A DNA stretch of 64,000 nucleotides from Glandiceps talaboti (Eukaryota > Hemichordata > Enteropneusta > Spengelidae). Where the stretch lies: positions 14,147,296 to 14,211,295 of the forward strand of contig NC_135562.1 of assembly GCF_964340395.1 (NCBI RefSeq), in the 5' to 3' direction. The notes below the pieces were generated by a model, which saw only the letters and a program-made list of their open reading frames with translations, was not told the origin of the DNA and searched no databases. Positions 1 through 17,700 of this stretch are shown one piece after another; positions within the stretch are counted from its first letter, which is position 1, and every line of letters starts with the position of its first letter. A program made the position numbers and the translations under genes.

Positions 1-1414
1 CCATGTAGTCTTCTAATGTCATATTCTTCCATTCAAATTCTACATCCTCAAGTCCCGACTCCTCTTTGATGACATTCTCCTTAAACTCTGATATCATAGC
101 AGGTGAAGGCTCCACAATTGTTGCTTTGATTTTCGGATATCGCTTTCTCAGTTGAACTAGAAGCTTAATATCAGTTATACCTGGATAGGAATGTTTATTC
201 ATTAAAAAACGATCATGAGATTGGCTTATAACAGTGGCAAGTTAAATAATTACATTCTAAAAACAATATTTCTAACACATTTTGTCTTCACTGTCCTTTG
301 GAGTAAATACGTTGTATAGTATGAACGATTATTGTAGGCCAGCTGCACAGCTTCAAAATTACCTATACACAACATTTACAGTTTCAGTATTGAAATAATC
401 ACTGCCGCATTCTGCCGAAGGTAATCGTATACCATTTAACATAGGAATAAATATGTAATTTTCAGTGTATGACAGTGTTAATAGTCATTCGGTTATGTCA
501 AGTCCTATATGATATTCACATTTATAGTCCTACATGACATCGCTGATACATGCATACTGAATATTGCATGCAAGTACCATATACAGTACCATATACAGTA
601 CCATATTGTGCCATTAGACAAGGACCTAATAACTATTCAACCGCGGTTGAAGAAATCCTATTGAATTCACATTGATATGTAGTCCTACATGATCGGCCCT
701 GATACATGTATACTGAATATTTTATGGAGGTTAATAAAGAACGCCTTCAAGCCATATTGTGCCATTAGGAAAGACCATTTATGTTACTCCACGGCTCCGT
801 ATTGTGCCATTAAACAAGACCCTATTCACCCAAGGTTAAAGATATGACCTTGGCCCCAGAACAACGGCCCCATTCTAGACTACCTTATTATCAGACGTTT
901 GTCTTTCCAGACACCATCAGACTGTGATACGTCCTACCAAAACACATCGCAAACAATGAACACCTGGACACTTTGGAAAGAAGGGTCGTCAGTGACCTGC
1001 GCAAATGAATGCACACAGCCAAGTCATATTTTATACGAACTTGGAGTAATTATACTCACAGTATAATTATTCCAAGATACGAAGAACACCCAATCTTTGT
1101 AATTTTGTAGCTACTAATACATGCGGTTGATTTGATGTCATCAACATGTGTGGCTTTCTGATTCATAATGGGCTTAGTAGGCATAGTTCAACATATGTGT
1201 ATCTCATGACACCTACCCATACCACTGCCGCGCCAACTCCCAGATAGTAAAATTCGTCAACATCTCGCGCCAGGGCTGTAATAACTGTTTCAGGAATTTC
1301 AGTTGAACATATTTCGTATGTCTTCTCAGCCCTGTCTGTGTAACCAAAGTAGGTAGCCAAAGAGTTATGGTAATGAGCAGGGGACGACATTATTGGAATC
1401 ATTTTGGATGCCAT
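1..1414 (-). pseudogene. HNMT-like methyltransferase, left tandem copy (partial, exon 1 disrupted)
   Basis: Two exons are visible. Exon 1 is 1217-1414, with ATG at 1414 and protein start MASKMIPIMSSPAHYH. Exon 2 runs from 180 down to the window edge and carries IVEPSPAMISEF. Both are close copies of the exons of the intact gene at 6250-11135, so this is a tandem duplicate and its 3' part lies outside the window. Exon 1 has 5 extra bases (about 1230-1234) in the glycine-rich SAM-binding loop: the intact copy reads LGVGSGMG and this one LGVGAAVVW. All nearby GT donors then fall in phase 0, while the exon 2 acceptor (after 180) needs phase 1, so the join runs into a stop. It is probably a pseudogene. 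A haplotype or assembly error, or an unseen alternative exon, are the other options. Confidence 0.6.
181..1216. repeat. Intron of the left HNMT-like copy with diverged direct repeats
   Basis: There is no coding signal. The segment near 505-585 (tcctacatgacatcgctgat) recurs diverged at 680-745. The phrase atattgtgccatta occurs near 603, 754 and 798. A palindrome with arms of about 16 bases lies at 1040-1076 (taattatactcacagtataa at its centre). The first 120 bases after exon 2 match the intron flank of the intact copy at 7594-7760, so the duplication extends into the intron. Confidence 0.5.
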
Positions 1415-1518
1415 AGTCGACAGTGAATAAAGGCTGTCACTAAATTGACGTCATCGAGGTCAAGAAGTTGGCGCTGTGGCCTACATTTGGTAGTCATTTC
1501 AGGCACGTTGCGCAGTTT

Positions 1519-3960
1519 AATAATAATAATTTATTGTTTAAAGACCACTACACAAACATGTCTCAGCGGTCTGAACATTACAAAATAAGAAAGACTAGCA
1601 AAAAAGCAACAACAACAAAAATCTAGCATAAGAACACAATGAGTAATTTAAAAGCGTCTCTAAAAACAAAATTTAAACACATCAGCAATAGCATTGTCGG
1701 AAAATATACGTTTTAAGACTCTTCTTGAAAGGAGCAATTTTCTCAAGTAGTCGAAGCTCAAGCGGTAAACTATTCCACAGTTTAGGAGCATACACACTGA
1801 AAGCCCTGTCACCATACGTTTTAGAAGGTTGTTTCCATGATCTTTAATAGAGAAAGGATTCAGCCTGATTCCAACACTCTTTCTCGTATTATGTAATGGA
1901 TGATCGTTCATCCGATGCGTTCATCCGACATCATCGACTTAACAGACACTTGTTGCGTTCTACCTTTCAAAAAGGATTCAAACCAATGTAAGCAGTCCCT
2001 TGTATGCCAAAACGGGAACACAGCCTGCCAAAGAGAATGTTATGGTCGATGGTGTCGAATGCAGCTGACAAATCCAAAAGAACTAGACTGACATTATGAT
2101 GCTTATCGAGAGCAAGCATGACATCATTTAGCATACGTAAAAGTGTAGTCTCGGTGCCATGCCCATCACGATAAGCAGACTGAAAACGACCATATAATGA
2201 GTTATCAGACAAATAACGATTTAAACGAAAAAAGGCACATTTCTCCAAAAACTTGTCAAGGAAACTGCAATTAGATACAGGTCGATAGTTGTTCATTATA
2301 TTAAAATCAAGACCAGTTTACTTAATGAGCGGACGAACAATGGCTGTTTTGCAGTCAGTAGGGAAAACACCAGAGGAAAACAATGAATTTACAATATGAA
2401 GCAACACTGGGGCCAATTCATTTACACATGCCTTAACCAGCTGTGTTGGAAGTGGATCTAACTGACATGTCTTAGAAGGCATTTTACTAATAATAGAAAT
2501 TACATCATCAAGACACAAAGGTTCAAGAACACAAAGCGAGTTCTGAGACGAAATTGGCTCAACATTAAAATACCTAGTACTTTGGAGTCTTGCACGAATA
2601 TCTATTATTTTCTGTTCAAAAAAATTTGCAAAAGCAACTGGTAATTTAGATAATTCAAGGTTATTTGGGAGAATATCCGATGCGGATTTCTTTGAACAAG
2701 ATATGTCATCAACAACTCTGAAAAGTTCCCTAGTACTTGCATTTTCGATTTTACTTCGATAAAATGACTCTCTCTTCATTGCCAGCTTTTCTGTCTATCA
2801 ATTTCAAGTTTAGAAAGCAGCCACTTTTGTTCAAGTGATCTTAAAGTCCTGCATTCAGTCAATAGATCTTGTGTAAACCATTCAGCACGGGGTTTCTGCA
2901 TGACAGATCTCTGTATGGTAGGAGTGTGCGTGTCAAACAAGCTCTTCAATGTAGAGTTGTAAAGTTCTGTCAGCTCATTTACCTCCTGAATCGACGTCGA
3001 CTTTGTAGAATTTAGTGTGTTTGCGAGAGTGTGTTGAAGTTCCAGTACATTAATGTTCATTAAGTTGCGCTGTTCCCTGATTATTCTTGTTGGAGGTGGG
3101 CGAGTGATCATAGACTTAAAGTGAACTGCAGCGTGGTCAGATGGCATTTTATTGTCTATCATGAAGTTTCCTAGCCATGGTTCAGAGGAACGGGTCAGTA
3201 CAAGGTCTAAAGTATAACCATTCTGACGTGTACTCCCAACTACGTGTTGATTAAGACTGAGAGATTGAATAAGATCATTGAATTGACGAGAGCAACTGTC
3301 ATTTCCATCATCAACATGGATATTAAACTCACCACCTGCTATTAGTAAGCGACCAGGTGCGAGTAACAGGCATTCCATTAAAATGACGAATTCCGAGAAA
3401 AAGACTTTCTCGGTGAATTTATGCTTCGCAGAATATGGCGGGCGGTAAATAATCACAATACGAAGGTCAGAACTACCCAAACGGATGTTCACGTCCATTA
3501 CCTCAAAAGATTTAAACTTATCGGACTTGTTCTTCTTAGGCATTAAATTAGATCTTGTTATCAATGTTATACCACCACCCTTGCGATGACATCGCGGTGC
3601 TTGCAATATCGTATAGCCTGAGATGGAAGATGAAAAATTTGCTTCTACTAAGGCTCGATTTCTCTCAGTGATCCAGGATTCACGAATCATAAAAATGTCT
3701 GTACCATTTGAAAGAATCGAAGCACATAATGCTCCGACTTTACTATCCATTGATCTTGCATTCCACAGAGTGAAGTTTACACAGTCACGTAAATAATATG
3801 ACGAAGTTCTTTTGATTGAAGTTAGCGTACTACATGTACCTCTGACAGGAGTCGAAGCAAACTTGTAATCAGCATGACGTTTAAAGGTAAATACGAAGTG
3901 ACGTTGCATCGCAATTGTGCTTAAGTTAAAATAGCAAGAAGAGAGCAACAAAATCCATCA
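1519..3960 (-). mobile_element. EN-RT non-LTR retrotransposon (CR1/L2-like), internally deleted
   Basis: Read on the minus strand. At 3951-2776 there is an APE-type endonuclease with WNARSMDSKVGAL, a catalytic-Glu motif (IRESW), GGEFNIHVDD (normally GDFN), TLDLVLTR and SDHAAVHF. At 2779-2318 is the linker before the RT, and at 2296-1967 the start of the reverse transcriptase with NNYRPVSN and LLDLSAAFDTIDHNIL. A one-base loss near 1980 breaks the frame, and the rest of the palm domain with the YADD box is missing. The sequence then jumps to the typical C-terminal end (APKLWNSLP, FKKSLKTY) at about 1830-1690, and ends at an AAT-rich 3' tail near 1519. The element is dead: frameshifts, changed GDFN and deleted active site. 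Confidence 0.85.
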
Positions 3961-4439
3961 TTTAACAACAGTGTAGTAAAGGATTTAACGGTTTGACGAT
4001 TTCTAAAATATACCGAAATATACCATGCCACCTACTAATGCATTTTGTGCCATCCCGAAAGAGTCTTTGTTGTTGTTCGTTCCACCATTTCATGGAAATA
4101 TGCAAATTCTTCCCGATACTTTCGTAATCTTAAACGCTGGAAATTTGCGGTCAATTTAGCTGATTTTCGAAGGTGAACTTTTCACTGAAAGTGTAAAATT
4201 GGAGACGGTCAGTCATGATGCAGTGATATGATGTGATAGGGAGGAGGATAAAACTCGTATCACTTGATACTGCAAATTCTTACATGAGGTCTTTAACCGT
4301 TGGAAAAAAGTTCATTTATACAACTGTAACAATGTATGTGATATTTATTTATTCATGTATTTAGTTTTATATTCTTTGTGTCCTATAAGCTGAGTTGATA
4401 CGCTTTGGGCGTAATCTTTGTGGTGTATATCAAAAGGTA

Positions 4440-4786
4440 AAAATAATAATAATGTTGGGTTCTTATATAGCGATTTCCCACTCAAAAGAACTTTACAATT
4501 ATTACCCTGGCTCGGATCAGAACGGCATAACGGCCCTTTAGTCTTCCTCAACTCCCCATTGCAGCTATTCGAGCGCATAGGATTAAAGCCTTCACATTAC
4601 AACCTACATCCTACCAGGTCCCCAATTATACAGCTGGGTTGACTGAGGCTCAATCTTGCCCAGGGACTTTAGCCACTGAGAAACAAACAGCAGGCAGCGA
4701 CAGGGGCTCGAACCTCCAACCTCGAACCTCCATAGTATAGATTCCAAGCCGGTAACGCTAACCATTCACCCATCATGACTCCACAC
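4440..4786 (-). mobile_element. tRNA-derived SINE, copy 1
   Basis: On the minus strand the head near 4786 reads as a degenerate tRNA: box A-like ggttagcgttaccggcttgg and box B-like ggttcgagccc. It is followed by a body with caacccagctgtataattgg and ggacctggtaggat, and ends in an (AAT)n run at 4440-4452. The same head and body occur on the plus strand at 38771-39128 and the tail alone at 26510-26605, so this is a dispersed family. It is not a functional tRNA gene because the cloverleaf is not complete. Confidence 0.75.
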
Positions 4787-5194
4787 AGGTACTCACTGTA
4801 CTGACTGATGAAGAACACTGAATCATCATTTTCAATTAACTAAACTCAAACCTGGTATTATAACTTATAAACGAGCCAATGACGTAATTGTTTATGCTTA
4901 TAAAAATGCTGAAGAAATATACACCATGCAATCTACTATTTGAAAAATCCAGCAGGTAATGGTAATGTCACAGAAGGCACATATCGTTGTTAACATTTTT
5001 CAAGAATACTTTTATCAACATATGTTATGGAAGTAAGTTAAGAATGAATATAGCTCAGGCTTCGAAGTCACACACACATCAACGAATGGTTAGCCCTATG
5101 TGATCGATGAGGGCGCACAGTACTAAGATGTTCGAGTATTATTACGCAGTAGATGATATCGGTACATAGAAAACATTTTTTTTTAAATTAGCGA

Positions 5195-5665
5195 TGTCGG
5201 TCTAGTGTGAAATTTGATTGGAACATTTATAGGGGTGCTAAGATTAAGAATTGTTCATGACATGGTGATTTCTTCTTTGATATGCAAATTAGGTATACAA
5301 TTGTGTCTTTTTTGGTAAAAACCTTAAACTCATAAAGTACTGGGCAGATTATATATTTAAAAAAAAGGACTGGGCAGATCGGTCTGAAATTTGGTGAGAT
5401 AATTCTTAAGAGTTTGTAGATTAAGTACTGTTCATCACATGATAATACTATCAGTGACGTGCAAATTGGGGTTGAAAGGTGTCCTGTTGGTAAAACAATC
5501 TACATATCCAAAATTATTGAGCAGATTGGGTTCAAATTTGATGGGATATTCTTAGTGGTTTTTAGATTAAGATGGTTCATAACATGATGGTCCCTTCAGT
5601 GATGTACAAATTTCGTCAAAAAATGTGTATTTTGGTCAAAAAATATATAACTCCAAAACTAATGA
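5195..5665. repeat. Three diverged tandem copies of a ~150-bp unit
   Basis: Segments beginning near 5195, 5375 and 5517 share gcagattggg, a stretch similar to tgaaatttgatgggatattc, then agattaagat.gttcat, acatgatg and a .tgtgcaaatt block. They are too diverged for recent expansion. No gene is seen in 3961-6249 apart from this and the SINE. At 5090-5180 a separate fragment (ccctatgtgatcgatgaggg) recurs at 25758-25830. Confidence 0.55.
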
Positions 5666-6068
5666 GCAGATTGGGCAGGAATTTCATGGGGATTCATTTG
5701 GGGATGTGTGGATGAAGCTGTATGCAACAGGGGTGGGTAGGTTAGTGAATAAATATTCACAGAATGTAGGCACATATACCTACCAACAGAACCGCGCCCA
5801 TAACAACGGCTAAATGGTTTATATTGCAAGTATGAAAACTGGAAAGGGTAGTCAAATTAAGACCATGCCCATAGCAACAGCCAGGCAAAGTTGTGCCACA
5901 GTGCTATTGGCAGTATTTTTTGCTAACGCCTTGTACAGGTATTCCGATTCCATTGCCCCTGTCAGCTCTTTCACCAGACATGTGTGACCTTTCACTCAAT
6001 GATTGTTGACACATTTCACAACTAATTCTTGTAGGTTGATCATCTTCATTTTTATTATTAAGTGATAT

Positions 6069-6074
6069 TTTATT
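6069..6074 (-). terminator. Candidate poly(A) signal of the HNMT-like gene
   Basis: AATAAA on the minus strand (tttatt on plus), about 176 bases after the stop codon at 6250. It was found by motif and position only. Confidence 0.4.
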
Positions 6075-6249
6075 TATAGATTCGATATGTTGAAAGATTA
6101 AAATCACATGACTCTAACACAATACATGAATGGAATTTGTCATAAACATTAAGATGTTTTACACAGTATTACACTATAATTTCACAAACCTAGAAGATAT
6201 ATTTTGACCGTTAATGGCTCACTTGAAACAAGACTAATATCAACACTGC

Positions 6250-11135
<4,886 letters not shown>

Positions 11136-11579
11136 GGTTGATATGTGACTTTAGGGAAGGCACATACCTGTAGATAATATGCATGTGACGTCATCCGTCA
11201 TAGGAATGAGGCTAGCTCACAACCACCGCCGTCTATGGTACATGCAAATATGGCGGGAAATTCGTGCATGTTCGTCAATATTGATTATGTAGTATGGCAT
11301 AATCCCTTACAATGTATGGCTCGGCTTGAAAAAAAAAATTAATCCCGCACTTTCGAATAGACCTCTAATGCTTCAAACATTTCATAATGTTTGCCTACAA
11401 TTGATGCACAATGAATGAAACGACCCGTGCCATGTCTGTACTAGGGCGACATGATGAACTTACTGTTTCAGTGTTCAAGCCAAGCGTAGAGTGACTGCGT
11501 TCGGGCAGCTCTATCTCTATTTTTTTATGTTTACCTTTTCAAATATTATTTCTGAACAAAAGTGCCTTTTAATTTAATT

Positions 11580-13140
11580 TAATTTATTTCAAAAGAATAG
11601 GGCCGCCACCCATCATTCGACGAAAAGAGGAAAAATATTACAGTAACATTTGGAACACAAATAAAATAGAAATTACAAAGATAATAGCGTCTTCTCTCTG
11701 AGCAAGAACGCTTTAAATACAAAAATAGACGAACAGTGTAAGCTGATTTCTGGTCGAAAGTGGGGTTATTGCTTTTGCTCGTGTTGGGTACTGTATAAAA
11801 TAATTTGGTATTAGTTCCTTTCTAAGAGACTGGTATAAAGGACAAAATAACAAAACATGCAGTTCATCATCAGGAACATTTAGACCTTCATTTTCACAAG
11901 AAAATACATTTCCTGTCTGAGATAGCTTTACCGACATGTCTTCCACTCTCAATAGCTAAAGTATGATTTGAACAACGGAATTTAGCTAATGCTATTTTAT
12001 ACCTGGATATAGGGATACTTTGTAAATATAATTCAGGTTCTAGTTGAGACTTAAATGTAGCATAAAACCTGAGTCTTGGGGATTCATTAATTATATCGTG
12101 CCACTCTTGTTGATAACAATCAGTTAATGTTTGGTGAAATATAGACATGAATAATTCGACATTACCAACCTGTTGCTCAAACCAAGCATAACCAAAGCCA
12201 TACTTAAACAAGTAGAGCTCTTTAATTTGTGTAGCCCAAGTGGTTTTATCTGCCTCATCTAATTTCTTTAACATTTCATAGGCAGCTCTAGGGTACCGAG
12301 AACGATCCATACGTAAAAGCTTTTAAAGCCAATATGTCGTGCACATCTTTTCATGTACGTACAGCAAAGTAGGACCCTGCCACACTCGCCCAAAATAGCT
12401 TCAGTAATTGTGCTGCTCCCGACCCCTAATAAAAACCTACAAAAACGGAGATGATTTTTTTTCTATTGTTGGGGAGAATTCATAACCCCAGATTTCAGAT
12501 CCATAACAGAGCACAGGTGCTACACAACTGTCAAATAATTTGAAAAATTATGCATGGACATACACCTAGTTTCTTTATCACAATTTGTATCTGAGTTAAC
12601 GCCTTTCTGGCAACTGTACATTATCCCTTACGGAAACCAGCTTGAGTTTCAGTTAGCAGTTTAGAATCCTCTGTCTGAACGTTTATTTAAAATTTTAGTA
12701 AAGATTTTGCTTGTGGCTGACAATAGTGAAATGCCCCAGTAATTGTTAACGTCATCAATCTTTAGGAAAGTTACCAGTGACTATACAAATCACAAAAATA
12801 CTTAGAAATTCCAACAACATTACATTTAAACATTGCATTAACAAAACCGTCAGGTCCTGGTGATTTGTTATTTGCTGAAGACATAGATACTTCATCTTGT
12901 ATTTTTCTCATGAATTCATCAGACTGATCAGGTTTCCATGTATATTTGTACCATTGTTGACAAGATACTGTATCGTCTGTATCTGAACAAGAAAGTGTTT
13001 TCGGGGAACGTGATGGATAGGGAAATGATCGGAATAATCAATGTCATCAACAACAAAATTACTAACATGGTGGAAACAAGGAGTCTTGAACAATTATGTA
13101 ATCAACCACACTAGAACCATTGGTTGTACAACAAGTGTAA
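11580..13140 (-). mobile_element. Second decayed EN-RT LINE
   Basis: The minus strand shows, in order: an endonuclease remnant near 13110 (SSVVDYI), a pre-RT motif near 12850 (NNKSPGPDGF), an RT piece near 12740 (NYWGISLL; KIFTKILN), then FDSCVAPVLCYGSEIWGYE near 12500. A C-terminal block follows at 12310-11713 with FRCSNHTLAIESGR, DDELHVLLFCPLYQSLRKEL. Several stops and frameshifts separate the blocks. The family differs from the LINE at 1.5-4 kb (the Cys-His C-terminal end is absent there). Confidence 0.75.
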
Positions 13141-13492
13141 TTACCTCTACGGTCGCCTTTTAAGTGTATTTTAGATGTTCAGAGAGATGTAAATATAATT
13201 TCAAAAAAAACCCAGGAAAATTCTGCTCTTCAAATAGAACTCATTAATATGCTACCATCAGTACCTGTTCATCCACTGAACATGGCATCCAACACCTCTA
13301 GCTAGCTAGCTCTGGTTACAGCTAGGCACATCACTCTCTGTGAGGAACCCAAAGCTAGATAATATTGATTGAAACTGTAGAATGTTACCATGGATCTTTG
13401 ATCCAATCAGTTGAAGTTCAACAACCCCATTTTGTTTATTTTATGCTTTGTCTGCTTGATATATCACAAGAAACCCTGTGACCACATTACAA

Positions 13493-13564
<72 letters not shown>

Positions 13565-14117
13565 AACATACAAAAACAAACTTAACATACATGAGGAAAT
13601 GAAAATATTTGACTATGATACCGAACATTTAATTGTATACCGATACATGTATATGCAGGCATGTGTATACATGTATTACTTATTACGCTGATTCTGTATA
13701 TACACTTTTGAGGGAGTATATAGAACCTGTACGCATTCGTTTGATAGTGTACAGGCCTGCAATATATCAATAAAAATGTATGTACATGTATACAGATATT
13801 GAAATTCATGTTTTTTTAATTTTCATTTCATTTTATCATGCAAATGTTGCATCTTACTGTTTAGTTTTACTCGTTAATATTAATTTGCTTGGGTTTTTTG
13901 TTCTTGTATTTTTTTGTCTCTCTGTGCATTCGTATGTGTAATTTTAAAAAAATATAAAAAATATGTACAATCTGATCAATTTAGATGTAATAAGATCATA
14001 CATCTACATTTTTTGAAATTAGGATTTTCCGTTATTGATTTTTACATTGTTTTTCGTGAATATTATTTGTTCACATCAAAGTCTTTATTAAGTTATTTTG
14101 GTAGTACACTCACACAC

Positions 14118-14150
<33 letters not shown>

Positions 14151-14172
14151 TAAATATTAACAATCTGTTATG
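13141..14172. repeat. Gene-free stretch with (TA)n and (CAGA)n microsatellites
   Basis: (TA)n at 13496-13562, about 66 bp, and (cagacaga)n at 14118-14150. The rest is AT-rich with no coding signal that I can support. Confidence 0.8.
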
Positions 14173-14178
14173 TTTATT
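14173..14178 (-). terminator. Candidate poly(A) signal of the CREG1-like gene
   Basis: AATAAA on the minus strand, about 560 bases past the CREG1-like stop at 14739. Motif only. Confidence 0.3.
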
Positions 14179-14738
14179 GGTTTGGTATGGAGTATTTCTT
14201 TTTGGATGATGTGGCCCTGAAAAGAACAATGCATTTGGTTTGGTTGGCCTTCACAAAATCCAGTTGGGTTAATTCCGAAGATATAGCCCCAGCAGATCTT
14301 TTTAATAATTCCGTGAGAGTGAAATAACTCTTACTATTACCCACATTGTGATATGGCAAAATCCACTGGGAGACAATTATTCATATTATTGCCCTATCAA
14401 TTATACATGCAAGTATCATCCTAAGCAATGGTAATAAATCATATATTATCAACATTAAAATATAGAAAAACCATTTGGGAGACAATAATTCATTCTATTG
14501 CCTACATCCCAAGTAATGGCAATCAATAAACTATTGTTTTATATATAATTGCCTTGATAACCACATATAGCCTTTGCTAATTGTCTCATTGTTCAACGTT
14601 CATCTCTACTTGATGTATGACCGGGTTGCAAAACTCAAATCTCAAAATTGCCTGGCTGGAAGCTCAAATCACAGAATAGCATGGTTGGAAAACACAATCT
14701 CAGAATATACATGCCAGTATAAATTCACAGTGATGTGT

Positions 14739-17700
14739 TTAAGGTTTAGCTTTAAAGTAGTCCTCAGGGGTAATATGCTTCCCTCCTCCAAAGAAATCTA
14801 TCATCCACACATCTTTGATATCAAGTTTAAAAAAAAGAAATTTATGACTTGAAGACCAATCTGGCATTACTGGATGTCTTGAGAAGAGTGCTTTCTTGGC
14901 AAACTCTGTCTCCTGTGAGTCTGTAACCTCTTGCATTTGACCTGAAAGCAACACACAAATACAATTGTTACAAAAAGCAAGTCTTCATAGAAAACATGCT
15001 CCCCCTCAAATACTTGACTTCTATGTGACAGAGCTAGAATGGGGCAATGATTTAAAACAAATTAGTGGCATCAAATAAATACTAAAAAGTGTCTCTGATA
15101 TGCAGCTGGATTTTCATAATTAACCATGAAGATCAAATTTTAGGTCAAAGGTCAAAGTATAAAAAGAAAATTTACAACTAATAATACTTTTGAGAAAATT
15201 ATGATTACAAATATGGCCACCATTTAGTGAAAAGTTATGTAAACAACAAAAATAATGAATAAATATTTCTCTTCTCTTGTTCTGCATTAACTTAGAATAG
15301 ATGTCACTTTGAAAGAAATTGGCCACACATAATGCTAAGCTGTCTGCAATATGCAAGGAATGGATTGATTTTGATAAATGACCCAGAAGGACAAGGTCAA
15401 GGTCAAAGGTCTTGCAAGAAATATTGCAAGTGATTAGACACTTGAATGGACTCTATGAAGTTTTGAATTATGCAGTAATATATTGATCTATTACTCCAAA
15501 TATGGCCGCCATTCTGTCATTCACCTTTGTGCCAAGTTTGAAAGAAAACGGATATTGCATGTCTCAAAAATAGTGTATTACGGTCGGATAACTGGACACA
15601 ACGAAGTCCCAAATTGTAATATTACAGTTTTGGAGATAGGTCATAAATATTGAGTTTTCACTACCAATATGGCCACATTCAGTCAAATTTGCATATGTTG
15701 TAAGCAAAGTGATTTGCATATGTACCATATGACGTCATATTTGTGCCAGGTTTGAAAGAAATTGGATATTGCATGTCTGAGAAATGATATATTACAGATG
15801 GATGCATGGAAGGATGGACAAAGACCATTATACTACAAATGTATGCATGAGCCATTTAGTACAAAATCATTCTATTTCACGACAAAGCACGTCTATGTCA
15901 CTAGTTCTCCTGTGTTCAAAATATGAGTGAAAACAATAAAAATTACCATTACTCTCCCTGATTTTTCTTTAATGTTACTGGTATTATTCTGTTATTCTCC
16001 AATATTTTTCTTTATTTAGCCATAAAATACTTGTGACCTAAGGTCTAAAACAAAGGCCCCTTAGGTCACTCGTATTTTCCGTGGCTGAAGGAAGAAAACT
16101 ATAAGGGAATAACATCTTATTATAATAGTAACCCTGGGAGCGGGGGAACTAAAAATACATGTATATATAAACTTACCAAGAAGTACAAGTCTTGTACAGA
16201 GTGGGTTTTCAGGATCACCTTGTTCACTTGTTATACAGTCATTGACATCAGGTATCATAGTCTCACTAAATGTCAATGAAATGTTGTTATTACCGTTAAC
16301 TCGGAAATCTCTCACTGATACATCTAAGGCTGTGATGTAGAAGTATGGTATTCCTGTACTGTTGTTTACTGTGCCATCACTTACTGATGCAACATTGCCA
16401 AACGGATAACCTTTCATACCAGGCTGGGTGGATATGGTGTTCATCACTGCCCAGTTTGCCTACAAAAGTCAAAATTATGTACCTCAATTAGATGCACACT
16501 TATCACGGTTTCAGATAGCGGCCATATTTGATTTTTGCCATACAATAGTACCAATACAAAATAATCATTTACAAGTAAATTTAATTAAAACAGAAGAAAG
16601 GAGATGGCCATGTCTGTATATGAACATGATATCATGATACACTATAAACCACTCTCACTGCAAGTGCATACACCTGAGTACACCACACTTTCATTCACGC
16701 AGCAAGAGGTTCTGTTATTATTGCATAAACTTTTCACTGGTACAGCAAATTTCCATGTTGAAAGAAACTATTGTCATCATTTGCATATCAATATGCAGAC
16801 ACAGGTATGCAATAATGTTTTTGGTATTGCACTGCAGTAGAAATGCCACACAGACACTTGTGTCCCAAGATTTGTTTTAGAATATGAGAAAATATTGATA
16901 CTACTGAAATATTTGGCTGAAAATATGTGAAGGGGTAAAATAACTCAGGTTCCTAGGATCACGCAAGTCCACACACTGCTTATAGAAACCTGTCATTTTA
17001 GCCCTTCCATATATAAAAGGTGAAATATGTCAATATTATCAATATTTTATTGTATTCTGATAGAAACATATTCTGATACATATCTTGAGGAAACAAGTGC
17101 CTAGCTATGAAATGCCACTAGTATGCATGTACATGGTCAAGTAATCACAGTTACATTATATAATTTAAATATACAGGGCAGTACCTTTACAACTGTTGCA
17201 TGTTTTTAAATTCTACTACTTACCTGATGGACTACATATCGTGCTCTTTCAGCATAGTGCGTGAATGGTGGTCTGACTTCACTTTTAGTTTCAACCACTA
17301 ATGAAGAAGCCTGGAGTTGAATGAAAAATTACACCATTACCATATGCACCTAAATCATTGCAATAACATTCATTCCTTAGACAATTATTGGGAAATTAGT
17401 TTTATTTTTAGCAGTGAAAAGTATTACAGTATGACAAACATACACATATGCATGGTGTTGAGAAAGGGGAGGGGTCATGAGGGGGGGGGGGGGGTCATTT
17501 CATATGGCAATAAATAACAGTCCAATAGCATTATTAGTAAAATTGCTGGGCTGGGACCCTGGGAAGGTTCTAGACAGATAATAGTACCTCAAGGTTTTCT
17601 GTCCTATCTGGTTTCTAAAGCAGCTTATGAGACCTGCAAACTAATTTTAATTAAGTCAATTGTAAAGTCTAGATAAGTTCCAGCAATGATAGCATTGTGT

